Below, piece by piece: positions 7,438-14,874 of a DNA stretch of 39,714 nt. This DNA comes from Actinomycetes bacterium (GTDB lineage: Bacteria > Actinomycetota > Acidimicrobiia > Acidimicrobiales > Palsa-688). Under the pieces are notes generated by a model, which was given only the letters and a program-made list of their open reading frames with translations, searched no databases and was not told the origin of the DNA. The translations under genes were made by a program, and so were the position numbers. The stretch is from assembly GCA_021787035.1 (NCBI GenBank), contig JAJYMM010000048.1, forward strand, positions 1,043 to 40,756, read 5' to 3'. The stretch's first letter is position 1, and the number at the start of each line of letters is the position of its first letter.

Positions 7438-8694
7438 TCAGGTTTCGCCGCTACTGTCGTCCGTGCTTTCGCCCTCAAGGTCGCTGTCGGTCGAGAGGTC
7501 GACCTCCAGGCCGCTCACGCTCGTCTCGGGCAGGTACGACGGGTCGAGACGACGTAAGTCCCATTCGTTGATCCAGGCGCGCACGTACTGGCGCATGCGG
7601 TTGGAGGGTAAGCGCTCTAGGCCGGGGACGTCGGGCGGGTCCCAGCCGAAGGCCTCGGAGTGGATCTGCTTGAGCTGGGCGTAGGTGCGGTCGAGCTCCT
7701 CGCGCCCGGGAGGTTGGAGGAGGAGCTGCTCCCTTTCGATAATCCTCATGCCCGTTTCGGCCTGGTTGGCCAACAACTCGTCTTCGACGGTGCCTTTGGC
7801 TCGCAGGCGCTTGCCGATCAGGTCGGCGTCGTGCTTGCCGACAAGCACGGTGGTCTCGAAGTCGGAAACCGTGGTCAGCACGGCGCAGATCGGCGCTCCC
7901 GGGTCGTCTCGGTCGCCGCGCACCCAGCGAGCGATCTCGGCGTAGGACTTGGCCCTCTGTAGGGATGTGTAGCGACCGATCAGCTCCGCCTCGTCCAATA
8001 GGACGACCCAGCCGGCGTGACCGGCGGCCTGGGCCAGGCGCGATACGAAGCGGAAGCGCTGGCGAGAAAGGTCGCGCTCCTTTATCGCGCCAAGGCGGTA
8101 AGTCGCTGCCGCGCCGGCCTCTTTGAGCCGCCGGCGCAGGTCTGCCACGGGGAGGGGGTCGCCGGCCCAAAAACGGACTATGCGGTCCGTGAACTCCTCG
8201 TCACCGCGCCCGTAGTCGTGGAGAAAAAGGGTCGCTGCGAACCGGCTGTCGACCGGAGGGTCATGGTGGGCCCAGTGGTAGAGGTCGGCATAGCGGGACG
8301 ATTCCTCCTGCAAGCCGGAGGCGATCTCGTCTATGGCCGAGCCGGGCCGTCCCGGTACTCTGGCCTGCTCTATGGCGGCCCGGTAGACCTTCGCGGGGTC
8401 GTGGAGCGGCGTCTCTTTGGAAATGACAACCTTGGAGACCACGAAACCCTCCGACAGGGCGACATGAGCCAAGTGCTCGAGAACATGGCTCTTGCCGGTC
8501 CCGAAGTCGCCGCCGATCAGTACCCCGCCGGCAGGCGGCCCTCCTGGAAGGGCCCTGACCGCGTCGAGCAGCTGGCTGAAGTGGTCTTCGACCCCCCGTT
8601 GCATGCTCCCAAGAGCGCGGACGGCGTCGCCGTTGGGCACGCCGGCCCGGAGCGCTTCGAGGGCCCGCCGGCGCTCTACCGCCACTGCGCTCAT
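7438..8694 (-). CDS. BrxD-like (DUF2791) P-loop ATPase
   Basis: 418 residues. The N-terminal region (RRRALEALRAGVPNGDAVRAL) and the block around the P-loop match what I know of the BREX-associated BrxD/DUF2791 ATPases. Walker A is GGDFGTGKSH (61-70, Lys68), followed by the characteristic VVSKVVISKETPLHDPAKVYRA. Walker B is VVLLDEAELIG (D234, E235), and a sensor-like VLTTVSDFE follows. The C-terminal 40 residues are acidic and probably disordered. The ATG overlaps the upstream stop as ATGA. In BREX type 2 and related loci this family sits beside helicases; no methylase, PglZ or PglW is present here, so this is not a standard BREX locus. It most likely drives a DNA-bound complex with the helicase. 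Confidence 0.8.
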   Translation of the reverse strand: MSAVAVERRRALEALRAGVPNGDAVRALGSMQRGVEDHFSQLLDAVRALPGGPPAGGVLIGGDFGTGKSHVLEHLAHVALSEGFVVSKVVISKETPLHDPAKVYRAAIEQARVPGRPGSAIDEIASGLQEESSRYADLYHWAHHDPPVDSRFAATLFLHDYGRGDEEFTDRIVRFWAGDPLPVADLRRRLKEAGAAATYRLGAIKERDLSRQRFRFVSRLAQAAGHAGWVVLLDEAELIGRYTSLQRAKSYAEIARWVRGDRDDPGAPICAVLTTVSDFETTVLVGKHDADLIGKRLRAKGTVEDELLANQAETGMRIIEREQLLLQPPGREELDRTYAQLKQIHSEAFGWDPPDVPGLERLPSNRMRQYVRAWINEWDLRRLDPSYLPETSVSGLEVDLSTDSDLEGESTDDSSGET

Positions 8695-9641
8695 GCTGCC
8701 CCCAACCTGACGAGAGCCGAGTAAGGATTGTCGCGGTTGGCATCCCTCACTTCGTCGAAAATTCGTAGCTTTAGGGCCTGGTATACGTCGAGGCCACGGG
8801 CCGCGTCTGTGAGGAAGGCAGGCGATGCGACGACTACGACTATACAGTTGGCCATCTCGTCGGCGTTGTCGACCATTTCACGGAGCATCTCGTAGGCGTC
8901 AAAGAGAGCGGGCCGGGTGTAGTAGTGGCCGTGGCGCTCTTCTGGGCTCGGGCGGCGGGGGAAGCCGAGCCGGCGGATGTCGAGCAGCAAAGCGAGCCCC
9001 GAGCGGTCGTTTACGGCCAGCCAGTGGGCTAGGGAAAACAGCATGTGCCGGGCATTGTGGCGCCCGATCTTCCTGAAGATCAATGCTGATTTGAGCACCG
9101 AGATCTGCCGGAGCTCGCCGCGCAACCAGTCGACGACCGCGGTGTGCTCGGCGTCGACGACCTGGCCGCTCCTTAGCTGCGCCTGACAGAGGCGGAGCAT
9201 GGCCGTCCTGAACTCCTGGACCATGGCGTAGTCCCGGCTTACCTGTTCCTGGAGCTGGCGGTCCACATCGCGCTTTAGCTCGCGAGGGTCGACGCCGTAG
9301 TGGGAGGCGATCGAGTCAAGGGCGACACCCTCGTCGGGGGCAGGGTAACCCGCCCCCGCGAGTGCCTTGCGAGTAGCCCTGCTGGCGAGGCCGTCCCAGT
9401 CCAGCTGGCGGGCAACGGCAAAGAACACTTGCTCCAGTATGTGGACACGTGTTTCCGCAGCGTCGACTTTCGCAACCGCGAAGCCGGCGCCCTCTGCCAC
9501 GGAGGCGAACCTTTCCACGAAATAGCCTGCCGCGGCGTCGTCTGGCGGGACCACGAACTTGAGGGCCGAACCCCCCTCCTCCAAGTAGCCGTGGAGGTAG
9601 TCGCGCTCCAGGAACCCCAGGTAATCCTCAGCGAGGATCAT
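8691..9641 (-). CDS. ATPase-like protein lacking the P-loop, partner of the BrxD-like ATPase
   Basis: 316 residues from ATG 9641, which overlaps the preceding stop as ATGA. The reading frame runs open to 10190, but that part is a shadow of the upstream gene. Its fold pattern parallels P-loop ATPases: a strand (ALKFVVPP) where the P-loop would start, then FASVAEGAGFAVAKVD, a Walker-B-like LALLLDIRRLG, a sensor-like CIVVVVASPAF, and a C-terminal YQALKLRIFDEVRD helix followed by NPYSALVRL. No GxxxxGK[ST] occurs anywhere, and the Walker B Glu is replaced by Ile. I infer a catalytically dead paralogue that may scaffold or regulate the intact ATPase. Family assignment is by resemblance only. Confidence 0.7.
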   Translation of the reverse strand: MILAEDYLGFLERDYLHGYLEEGGSALKFVVPPDDAAAGYFVERFASVAEGAGFAVAKVDAAETRVHILEQVFFAVARQLDWDGLASRATRKALAGAGYPAPDEGVALDSIASHYGVDPRELKRDVDRQLQEQVSRDYAMVQEFRTAMLRLCQAQLRSGQVVDAEHTAVVDWLRGELRQISVLKSALIFRKIGRHNARHMLFSLAHWLAVNDRSGLALLLDIRRLGFPRRPSPEERHGHYYTRPALFDAYEMLREMVDNADEMANCIVVVVASPAFLTDAARGLDVYQALKLRIFDEVRDANRDNPYSALVRLGAA

Positions 9642-10429
9642 TTTGGCCGCTCCGTGAACGAGATACCCGCATAGACTTTCGTCTGCCCGCCTTTGGTGAC
9701 CGTCGTGAGCACGCCGCTCGTCCTCGTTAGCGAGCTCGCCGGCAAGCTCATGTGCCGGCCTGACTTTGTGGCCACGATGCCTTTTTGGTCGAGCAGGTAG
9801 AGATCCCGGGTGAACTCCTGGATGGTGTAATCCCGGCCGGCACCAGGCAGGAGCGTCAGCACCTTGTGGAGGTCGACCAAGCGGGCGACCGACCCCGCCC
9901 GCATGCCTTTGCTGGCCACCACCAGGTCGTAGGCAGTGGCGAGGGATTCGATGAAAGCATCGGCCTTGAAATTGGGAGGTTTTTGCTGGAGGGCGGCGAG
10001 GTGGGCCGAGACCACCGACGGCCTCACACGGCGGTCCTTTTTCTTGTCTATGACGACGGCCGAGTCTGCAGGCGACACCTGTACTATCACCGGGTAGGAA
10101 AGGATACGTTCGTCGGACTCGAATGCAGCGACGCCGGCAGCAGCGGCGGCAGCCAGTAGCTCTTTTACATAGTTCCCCGACGAGAACCACTCCGCCACGT
10201 CGAACTGCCAGCCATGGCGGAGCTGGCGCGTCGCCTCGCTCGCCTGGTTGGCGAGGCCGACGGCAGCGTCCATCGCCTGCTGTAGGTCACGGACCTGGCC
10301 GTGGGCGGCTGCCGTCTTGGCCTTCTTGGCTGTTTTCAGGGCCGCACCCAAGGCCTTTATCGCCGTGTCGGCGTCGCGTTCGACTTCTTGCAGGGCTTCT
10401 TCGAGCGAATTTGGTTGGTTGGTCATCAT
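9638..10429 (-). CDS. Coiled-coil protein of unknown function in BrxD-like operon
   Basis: 263 residues. Residues 10-75 are Ala/Lys/Gln-rich and helical with heptad character (EEALQEVERDADTAIKALG onward), a likely coiled coil. The middle part (about 95-130) has beta-rich VIVQVSPADSAVVIDKKK. The C-terminal half (DYTIQEFTRDLYLLDQKGI) looks like a winged helix. There is no catalytic motif. It starts at ATG 10429 (ATGA overlap with the upstream stop); a second ATG at 10426 has better distance to GGAGGAG. I do not recognise a named family. Conserved placement between the sigma-like protein and the ATPase pair suggests a structural or adaptor subunit. Confidence 0.7.
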   Translation of the reverse strand: MMTNQPNSLEEALQEVERDADTAIKALGAALKTAKKAKTAAAHGQVRDLQQAMDAAVGLANQASEATRQLRHGWQFDVAEWFSSGNYVKELLAAAAAAGVAAFESDERILSYPVIVQVSPADSAVVIDKKKDRRVRPSVVSAHLAALQQKPPNFKADAFIESLATAYDLVVASKGMRAGSVARLVDLHKVLTLLPGAGRDYTIQEFTRDLYLLDQKGIVATKSGRHMSLPASSLTRTSGVLTTVTKGGQTKVYAGISFTERPK

Positions 10430-11787
10430 GCTCCTCCAGCTGCAGTTGCTTGGAAATGGACAGCTTTATCTGTGGAGATCCCCGTCGGGCCGGGCTGCGC
10501 AGGCCCGCGCCTCACCTCGACTTCCATGTCGCCGCTGCGGCTGAAACCTAACAGGACGGTATCGTCGGGGCGTGCGCCGGCAGCGAGCACGACTGCGCGC
10601 AGCGGTCCCCGCGTAGCCTGTGGCGGCTCATTGGCAAGGGTGACCGGGCCGAAGCGGCTAGAGAAAGTCCGGCGGGAAAGCGCCGACAAGCCAAGGGCCT
10701 CTACGAGGCCCACGGGCACAGGCCCCTCGGAGCCCTTTATCACGCCGGTGTCCACTCGTACCCAGAGCCAGAAGCGCTCTGCGGGCGCGGGCCCTTCGGT
10801 GCTCTGTGCCGTTGCGGCGCTCTGGGGTGGGGGCTGGCGCTTTTTCCCTGGCGACTTCTGGGCGTGCTCGCAGGGCCAGGCCGAAAGGGCCACTTCGCCC
10901 GTCGGGGACGCGCGGAACCGGTTTTGATGGAGAGCCTTGGACAGGGCCGTGACTTCCGTTGCGCGGCCACCGGCGGCCAGGTCGGCCTGGAGCTGTTCGG
11001 GTGTGCGTGGCGTGCCGTAGGCGTCTAGCACGCGCTCCACCCCGGCGACGAGAGTTCCGCCAACCGACACGGCCAAGTCGTGGACGATAATCGCTCCGTT
11101 GGTGTTGACCCAAGGCTCGAAGCTGGCGGTCGTGATACGCAGGTCGGCCAGCTCGGTTTTGAGGTCGACGAGGCGCCGGGTACCCCCGTCCTCCGCCAGG
11201 GCAGCCGCGGTCCGGGAGACGGCCGTTTTGGGGTCGGTGGCAACCCACCCGGGCTTGCCGGGGACAGGGAGGTAGGGCCCGGCGAGCCAGCCGAGGAGCG
11301 CCGCCGCCTCCTTGTGGACGCCGAGTCGGTCGAGCTCCTCTCCCACGCGGCCAGCCGGGACGACGCCGCCGAGCCGGGAGGCGAGCGTCGAGACGAGCCA
11401 GGGCAGCGGTACCGGCGCGGATGGGAGGGCGCGCCGGACCCGGTCTTCGGCCCGGCGCACCAGGTCGTTTGCTCGCCGGCGGGTGAGGCCCTCGCGCTTG
11501 CCGAGCTCGGCGAACGTCGGCGGGTCGGAAGCGAGCGACCACGCCAGGAATACCCGGCGGTCCCGCGGCTCACCGGCGGCCTCGATCAAGCCCTTTGCGA
11601 GGCTGTCCACGTCGAGCGCCCAGGGGGCGTGCTGGCGGAGCAGCGCGTCGGCAGCTGCCGCCACCTCCGGTGGGGTACCGGCGCTACGGAGGTCGAGCAG
11701 GGCTTCCAGTAGAGGCGCTGACGCGCTGGCCAGCTCGTGGGCCATGAGGACGCTCAGGTCGCCGTCACGAGCTGCTTGTCTGCCCAT
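10426..11787 (-). CDS. Sigma-region-4-like and winged-helix DNA-binding protein, first gene of BrxD-like operon
   Basis: 453 residues. Residues about 78-120 (FLAWSLASDPPTFAELGKRE, then GLTRRRANDLVRRAEDRVRR) read like sigma-70 region 4: a helix-turn-helix entered by an F-x-E-L-G motif and closed by an Arg-rich helix. Two or three winged-helix-like modules follow at about 125-185, 190-260 and 265-310; the last has the form V-L-D-A-x-G-x-P-x-T, then NRFRASPTGEVAL, as in HARE-HTH-like domains. A low-complexity Pro/Gln linker leads to a C-terminal beta-rich domain ending in DDTVLLGFSRSGDMEVEV. No core-RNAP-binding sigma region 2 is present, so it is not a working sigma factor. I infer a DNA-recognition subunit or regulator of the operon. 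Confidence 0.7.
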   Translation of the reverse strand: MGRQAARDGDLSVLMAHELASASAPLLEALLDLRSAGTPPEVAAAADALLRQHAPWALDVDSLAKGLIEAAGEPRDRRVFLAWSLASDPPTFAELGKREGLTRRRANDLVRRAEDRVRRALPSAPVPLPWLVSTLASRLGGVVPAGRVGEELDRLGVHKEAAALLGWLAGPYLPVPGKPGWVATDPKTAVSRTAAALAEDGGTRRLVDLKTELADLRITTASFEPWVNTNGAIIVHDLAVSVGGTLVAGVERVLDAYGTPRTPEQLQADLAAGGRATEVTALSKALHQNRFRASPTGEVALSAWPCEHAQKSPGKKRQPPPQSAATAQSTEGPAPAERFWLWVRVDTGVIKGSEGPVPVGLVEALGLSALSRRTFSSRFGPVTLANEPPQATRGPLRAVVLAAGARPDDTVLLGFSRSGDMEVEVRRGPAQPGPTGISTDKAVHFQATAAGGA

Positions 11788-11799
11788 ACCTCGACAGTA
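11788..11799 (-). promoter_or_regulatory. Possible leaderless promoter of the five-gene operon
   Basis: On the minus strand a -10-like TACTGT (complement of 11794-11799) stands 6 nt before the ATG at 11787. There is no ribosome site, as expected for a leaderless transcript. I see no good -35. Confidence 0.35.
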
Positions 11800-11860
11800 G
11801 CGAGGCTCAGGGCGCGATCCGCGGATCCTCGGGGCTGGGCCGTATCGTCCCTGCGGAGCG

Positions 11861-12946
11861 TTACCCGAGGCTCACGTTGACGTGTCCCGGCGGCAGGAGC
11901 ATGAGGAGCCCGAGTACGGCACAGGAAGAGACGACGGTCACGATCGCAGCCGCCGCCTTGTGCTTCGAGCCGCCGGCGGCGAAGCCCGCGGCTACCGCCA
12001 GGCCCACGGCGAGGCCCCCTAGATGGGCGAGCCAGTTGATGCCGGAATAGGTGAAGTCAAAGAAGAGGTTTATCGCGACTATCGCCACGATGCCCGAGGT
12101 GTTTAGGTGTGCCCGCCGGGCAAGGACGAAATACGCTCCTATGAGCCCGAAGATCGCCCCGGATGCCCCGGCCGACTCGAGGAGGAGCTTGCCGAGCAGG
12201 TATGTAGCCACTGAACCACCGAGGCCAGACAGCAAGTACACCGCCAAGTAGCGCCACTTCTCGAGCGCGGGTTCGACGAGCCGGCCGATTATGTACAGCG
12301 AGAACATGTTGAGAGCGATGTCCAAGAAATCGTTGGTAACGAAAAAGGAACTAAAGAGTCGGTACCACTGGCCGTGTTGTATGAGGTAGGGGATCTCATA
12401 GGAGTGGAACGCGAAACTTGGGGAACCCGAAGCCACCAGGTACAAGACGATGTTCACGGCGATTAGTGCAAGGGTCACAGGTGCGTTGCCGGGACGCGTC
12501 AGCCCTCCGCTGGGCCGGTAGCGGGTAACGGGGGAGGTGCGTGCACTTCGGTGCACGCAGCGCCGGCATTGCCAGCCCACTGGCGCCTCGACCATGCAGT
12601 CAGAACAGATTGGCTTTCCGCACGATCGGCAGACCGCCCCGGCGAGGCGGTCGGGGTGCTGGTAGCAGCGGGTATTGGGGCCGAGCGGCTCCTCGGGCGA
12701 GGACTGAGGGCCTGCGTTCGCACCCTCCCACTCTGGGCCACTTGGTGCCGCCGGGGCACCGGGTACTGCACCACCGGGTACTGCACCACCGGGTACTGCA
12801 CCACCGGGTACTGCACCACCGGGTACTGCACCACCGGGTCTAGGTACGCCCCAGCCTCGACCTCCCCAAGCCGGAGCGCCAGACGTACCGCCATGGGGGA
12901 CGTCGGGCCAGAGGGGGCTCCCGTCGTCCTGAGCGCGGTTGTCCAT
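11861..12946 (-). CDS. Rhomboid-family intramembrane serine protease with N-terminal zinc-binding domain
   Basis: 361 residues. Residues 1-90 are Gly/Pro-rich and disordered, including five copies of GGAVP. Residues about 94-131 form a B-box-like zinc site (CYQHP, CRSCGKPICSDCM, CRRC). Six or seven membrane helices follow. Rhomboid hallmarks are LFSSFFVTNDFLDIALNMFS on helix 2, the catalytic serine S262 in GASGAIFG, and the catalytic histidine H308 in NWLAHLGG. It would cleave transmembrane substrates in the cytoplasmic membrane. ATG 12946 is chosen over the open-frame start at 13021 because the disordered leader begins there. The gene is divergent from the arabinose operon, with about 210 bp between starts. 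Confidence 0.9.
   Translation of the reverse strand: MDNRAQDDGSPLWPDVPHGGTSGAPAWGGRGWGVPRPGGAVPGGAVPGGAVPGGAVPGGAVPGAPAAPSGPEWEGANAGPQSSPEEPLGPNTRCYQHPDRLAGAVCRSCGKPICSDCMVEAPVGWQCRRCVHRSARTSPVTRYRPSGGLTRPGNAPVTLALIAVNIVLYLVASGSPSFAFHSYEIPYLIQHGQWYRLFSSFFVTNDFLDIALNMFSLYIIGRLVEPALEKWRYLAVYLLSGLGGSVATYLLGKLLLESAGASGAIFGLIGAYFVLARRAHLNTSGIVAIVAINLFFDFTYSGINWLAHLGGLAVGLAVAAGFAAGGSKHKAAAAIVTVVSSCAVLGLLMLLPPGHVNVSLG
12761..12835. repeat. Five perfect 15-bp tandem repeats
   Basis: Five exact copies of gggtactgcaccacc with a sixth partial copy to 12840. They are in frame in the rhomboid gene and encode the GGAVP repeats. Perfect identity indicates recent slippage expansion and likely length variation between strains. 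Confidence 0.95.
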
Positions 12947-13118
12947 TACAGCCGCCCGGGCTTTTCTTGCCGCCAGGCACCTGCTGGTCGGGCATCCGGA
13001 GCTTCCATGGTCCCACTTCACCAGATCCGCGCCGGCAACCGGGGCCGGGCCCCATGCGAGGGCCCCACACCCGCTAGGGCCACCTTGAGCTGTTTTTTGC
13101 GCGCTGCCAACCCTCCCC

Positions 13119-13148
13119 TTGGCGAGGTCTGGATGAGAGCGCTAACAT
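13119..13148 (+). promoter_or_regulatory. araB promoter with LacI-type operator
   Basis: A -35-like TTGGCG (13119-13124) and -10-like TAACAT (13143-13148) are 18 bp apart. The operator ATGAGAGCGCTAACAT (13133-13148) fills the spacer and the -10. Its reverse complement, ATGTTAGCGCTCTCAT, is identical over 16 bp to the site at 18040-18055. Repressor binding here would block RNA polymerase. The central AGCGCT is typical of LacI/GalR operators. Confidence 0.75.
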
Positions 13149-13156
13149 CGTCAGCC

Positions 13157-14836
13157 GTGGCCCGGGGATATGCGATCGGTGTGGACTTCGGTACGGCGTC
13201 AGCGCGGACGCTCCTGCTCAACCTCGTGTCGGGCGAAGAGGAAGCTGTCTCAGAGGTCGCGTACCCCCACGGCGTGATAGACGAAGCGCTGCCCGGCAGC
13301 CGGGAGCGGCTTCCCCTCGACTGGGCGCTCCACGCCCCCGGCGACTACACCCACTCGCTGGAAGCCGGTACGAGGGCTGTGCTAGCAGAGAGGCCCGACG
13401 CAGCGAGCCAGGTCGTGGGGATCGGGGTGGACGCGACGTCGTGCACGGTGCTTCCGGTCGATAAGGACGGGGTTCCTCTCTCTCATCTCGAAGCCTGGGC
13501 CAAGAGGCCGCACGCGTGGCTCAAGCTCTGGAAGCACCACGCCGCCCAACCGGTGGCCAACAGGCTGAATGACGTTGCCCTGGAGCGGGGTGAGAGGTGG
13601 CTGGCGCGCTACGGAGGGCGCATCTCGTCTGAGTGGTACTTTCCCAAGCTCATCGAGATTTGGCTCGAGGACCGAGACGTCTACGATGCGACCTCGAGTT
13701 TCATCGAGGTGACCGATTGGGTCGTGTGGCAGCTTGTTGGGCGCGAGCGCCGCTCGGCATGTCCCGCGGCCTACAAAGCGCTCTGGTCACCAGACGAGGG
13801 CATCCCGGGCCGGGAGTTCTTCGAGGCTGCCTACCCCGGCTTCTCGAGGCCCGCTGAAAAGCTGGGTGAGGAGTTTTACCAGCTCGGCACCAGCGCCGGC
13901 CACCTCTCGCCTCAATGGGCGGAGCGCCTCGGCTTGCCTGCGAACGTGGCTGTGGCCGTCGGCAACGTGGACTCGTTCGTGTCGTTCCCGGGTGCAGGTG
14001 CCGAGGGCGCCGGCAAGTGGGTCATGGTGGTCGGCACCTCGACCTGCGACATGGTTGTCCACGACGCGGAGGTACCCCTCGCAGGGATCACTGGGGTCGC
14101 CAGGGACGGCATAGTCCCCGGGCTCTACGGCTACGAGGCGGGCCAACCTGCCGTTGGCGACATGCTCGGATGGTTCGGGAGTACTTTGGCCGTGGGCGTT
14201 GGCACCGTCGGTGACCGCCTTTCTGAGCTGGAGCAGGCCGCCGGGCGCTTCGCTCCTGGCGCCACAGGGCTGGTCGCTTTGGACTGGTGGAACGGCAACC
14301 GAAGTGTGCTCGCCGACGCCGACCTCTCTGGTGTCATAGCGGGAATGACTTTGCAGACCAGTGCAGCCGAGATTTACCGGGCGCTCCTCGAGTCGATCGC
14401 CTTTGGCAACAGGGCTGTGCTCGATAATTTCCGTGACAACGGGTTCCACATAGACGAGATCGTCGCCTGCGGAGGCATTGCCGAAAAAAGCCCGCTATTG
14501 ATGCAACTTTTTGCCGATAGCACTGGCCTCCCGGTTAGCGTGCCGGCATCGCCTCAGGTACCTGCCAGAGGCTCGGCCATGTTTGGCGCCGTCGCCGCCG
14601 GCACGTCGGGAGGTGGTTTCGCCTCTGTAGCAGACGCAGCTTCTGCGCTCAGGCCCGGCACTGCTCGTACCTACCGTCCGAACCCGGGAGCGGTGCCGAC
14701 CTACGAGGCAGTGTACGAGGTATGGAAAGGGCTTCACGACATGCTTGGGCGGAGCGAGCGGCGGTGGCTGCACGAGCTGAAGCGCCTGAAGCGCTTGCAG
14801 GCCGCTGCGGGCATGGGCCTCGAGGGCTCGACCTGA
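13157..14836 (+). CDS. araB: L-ribulokinase
   Basis: About 559 residues of the FGGY kinase family. It phosphorylates L-ribulose to L-ribulose 5-phosphate in the cytoplasm. Visible hallmarks are the phosphate-1 loop IGVDFGTASARTLLL at the N-terminus, VGIGVDATSCTVLPVD, AWAKRPHAWLKLWKHHAAQ, and YGGRISSEWYFPKLIEIW, which is characteristic of AraB. Also present are VGTSTCDMVV, GYEAGQPAVGDMLGWF and a C-terminal ACGGIAEKSPLLMQLFAD ATP-binding segment. The frame is open from 12551, but the ATG at 13133 is part of the operator; GTG 13157, 8 nt after the -10-like TAACAT, fits a leaderless start. It is followed 38 bp later by the isomerase gene in an araBAD order. Confidence 0.93.
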   Translation: MARGYAIGVDFGTASARTLLLNLVSGEEEAVSEVAYPHGVIDEALPGSRERLPLDWALHAPGDYTHSLEAGTRAVLAERPDAASQVVGIGVDATSCTVLPVDKDGVPLSHLEAWAKRPHAWLKLWKHHAAQPVANRLNDVALERGERWLARYGGRISSEWYFPKLIEIWLEDRDVYDATSSFIEVTDWVVWQLVGRERRSACPAAYKALWSPDEGIPGREFFEAAYPGFSRPAEKLGEEFYQLGTSAGHLSPQWAERLGLPANVAVAVGNVDSFVSFPGAGAEGAGKWVMVVGTSTCDMVVHDAEVPLAGITGVARDGIVPGLYGYEAGQPAVGDMLGWFGSTLAVGVGTVGDRLSELEQAAGRFAPGATGLVALDWWNGNRSVLADADLSGVIAGMTLQTSAAEIYRALLESIAFGNRAVLDNFRDNGFHIDEIVACGGIAEKSPLLMQLFADSTGLPVSVPASPQVPARGSAMFGAVAAGTSGGGFASVADAASALRPGTARTYRPNPGAVPTYEAVYEVWKGLHDMLGRSERRWLHELKRLKRLQAAAGMGLEGST

Positions 14837-14874
14837 GAGCAGTACACCGGACAGCCATATACCAAGGAGGCTAC

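Noticed and set aside
9642-10190. N-terminal extension of the P-loop-less ATPase-like ORF
   Set aside because: The extension is the out-of-frame shadow of the coiled-coil gene; the ATGA junction at 9638-9641 marks the true start.
5777-11787. Calling the operon a BREX or DISARM system
   Set aside because: No methyltransferase, PglZ phosphatase, PglW kinase, BrxL or phospholipase-D gene is present; only the ATPase (and loosely the helicase) resembles BREX parts.
12761-12840. Regular 15-bp repeats that could suggest a CRISPR array
   Set aside because: They are directly abutting with no spacers and lie in frame in the rhomboid gene; a coding minisatellite.
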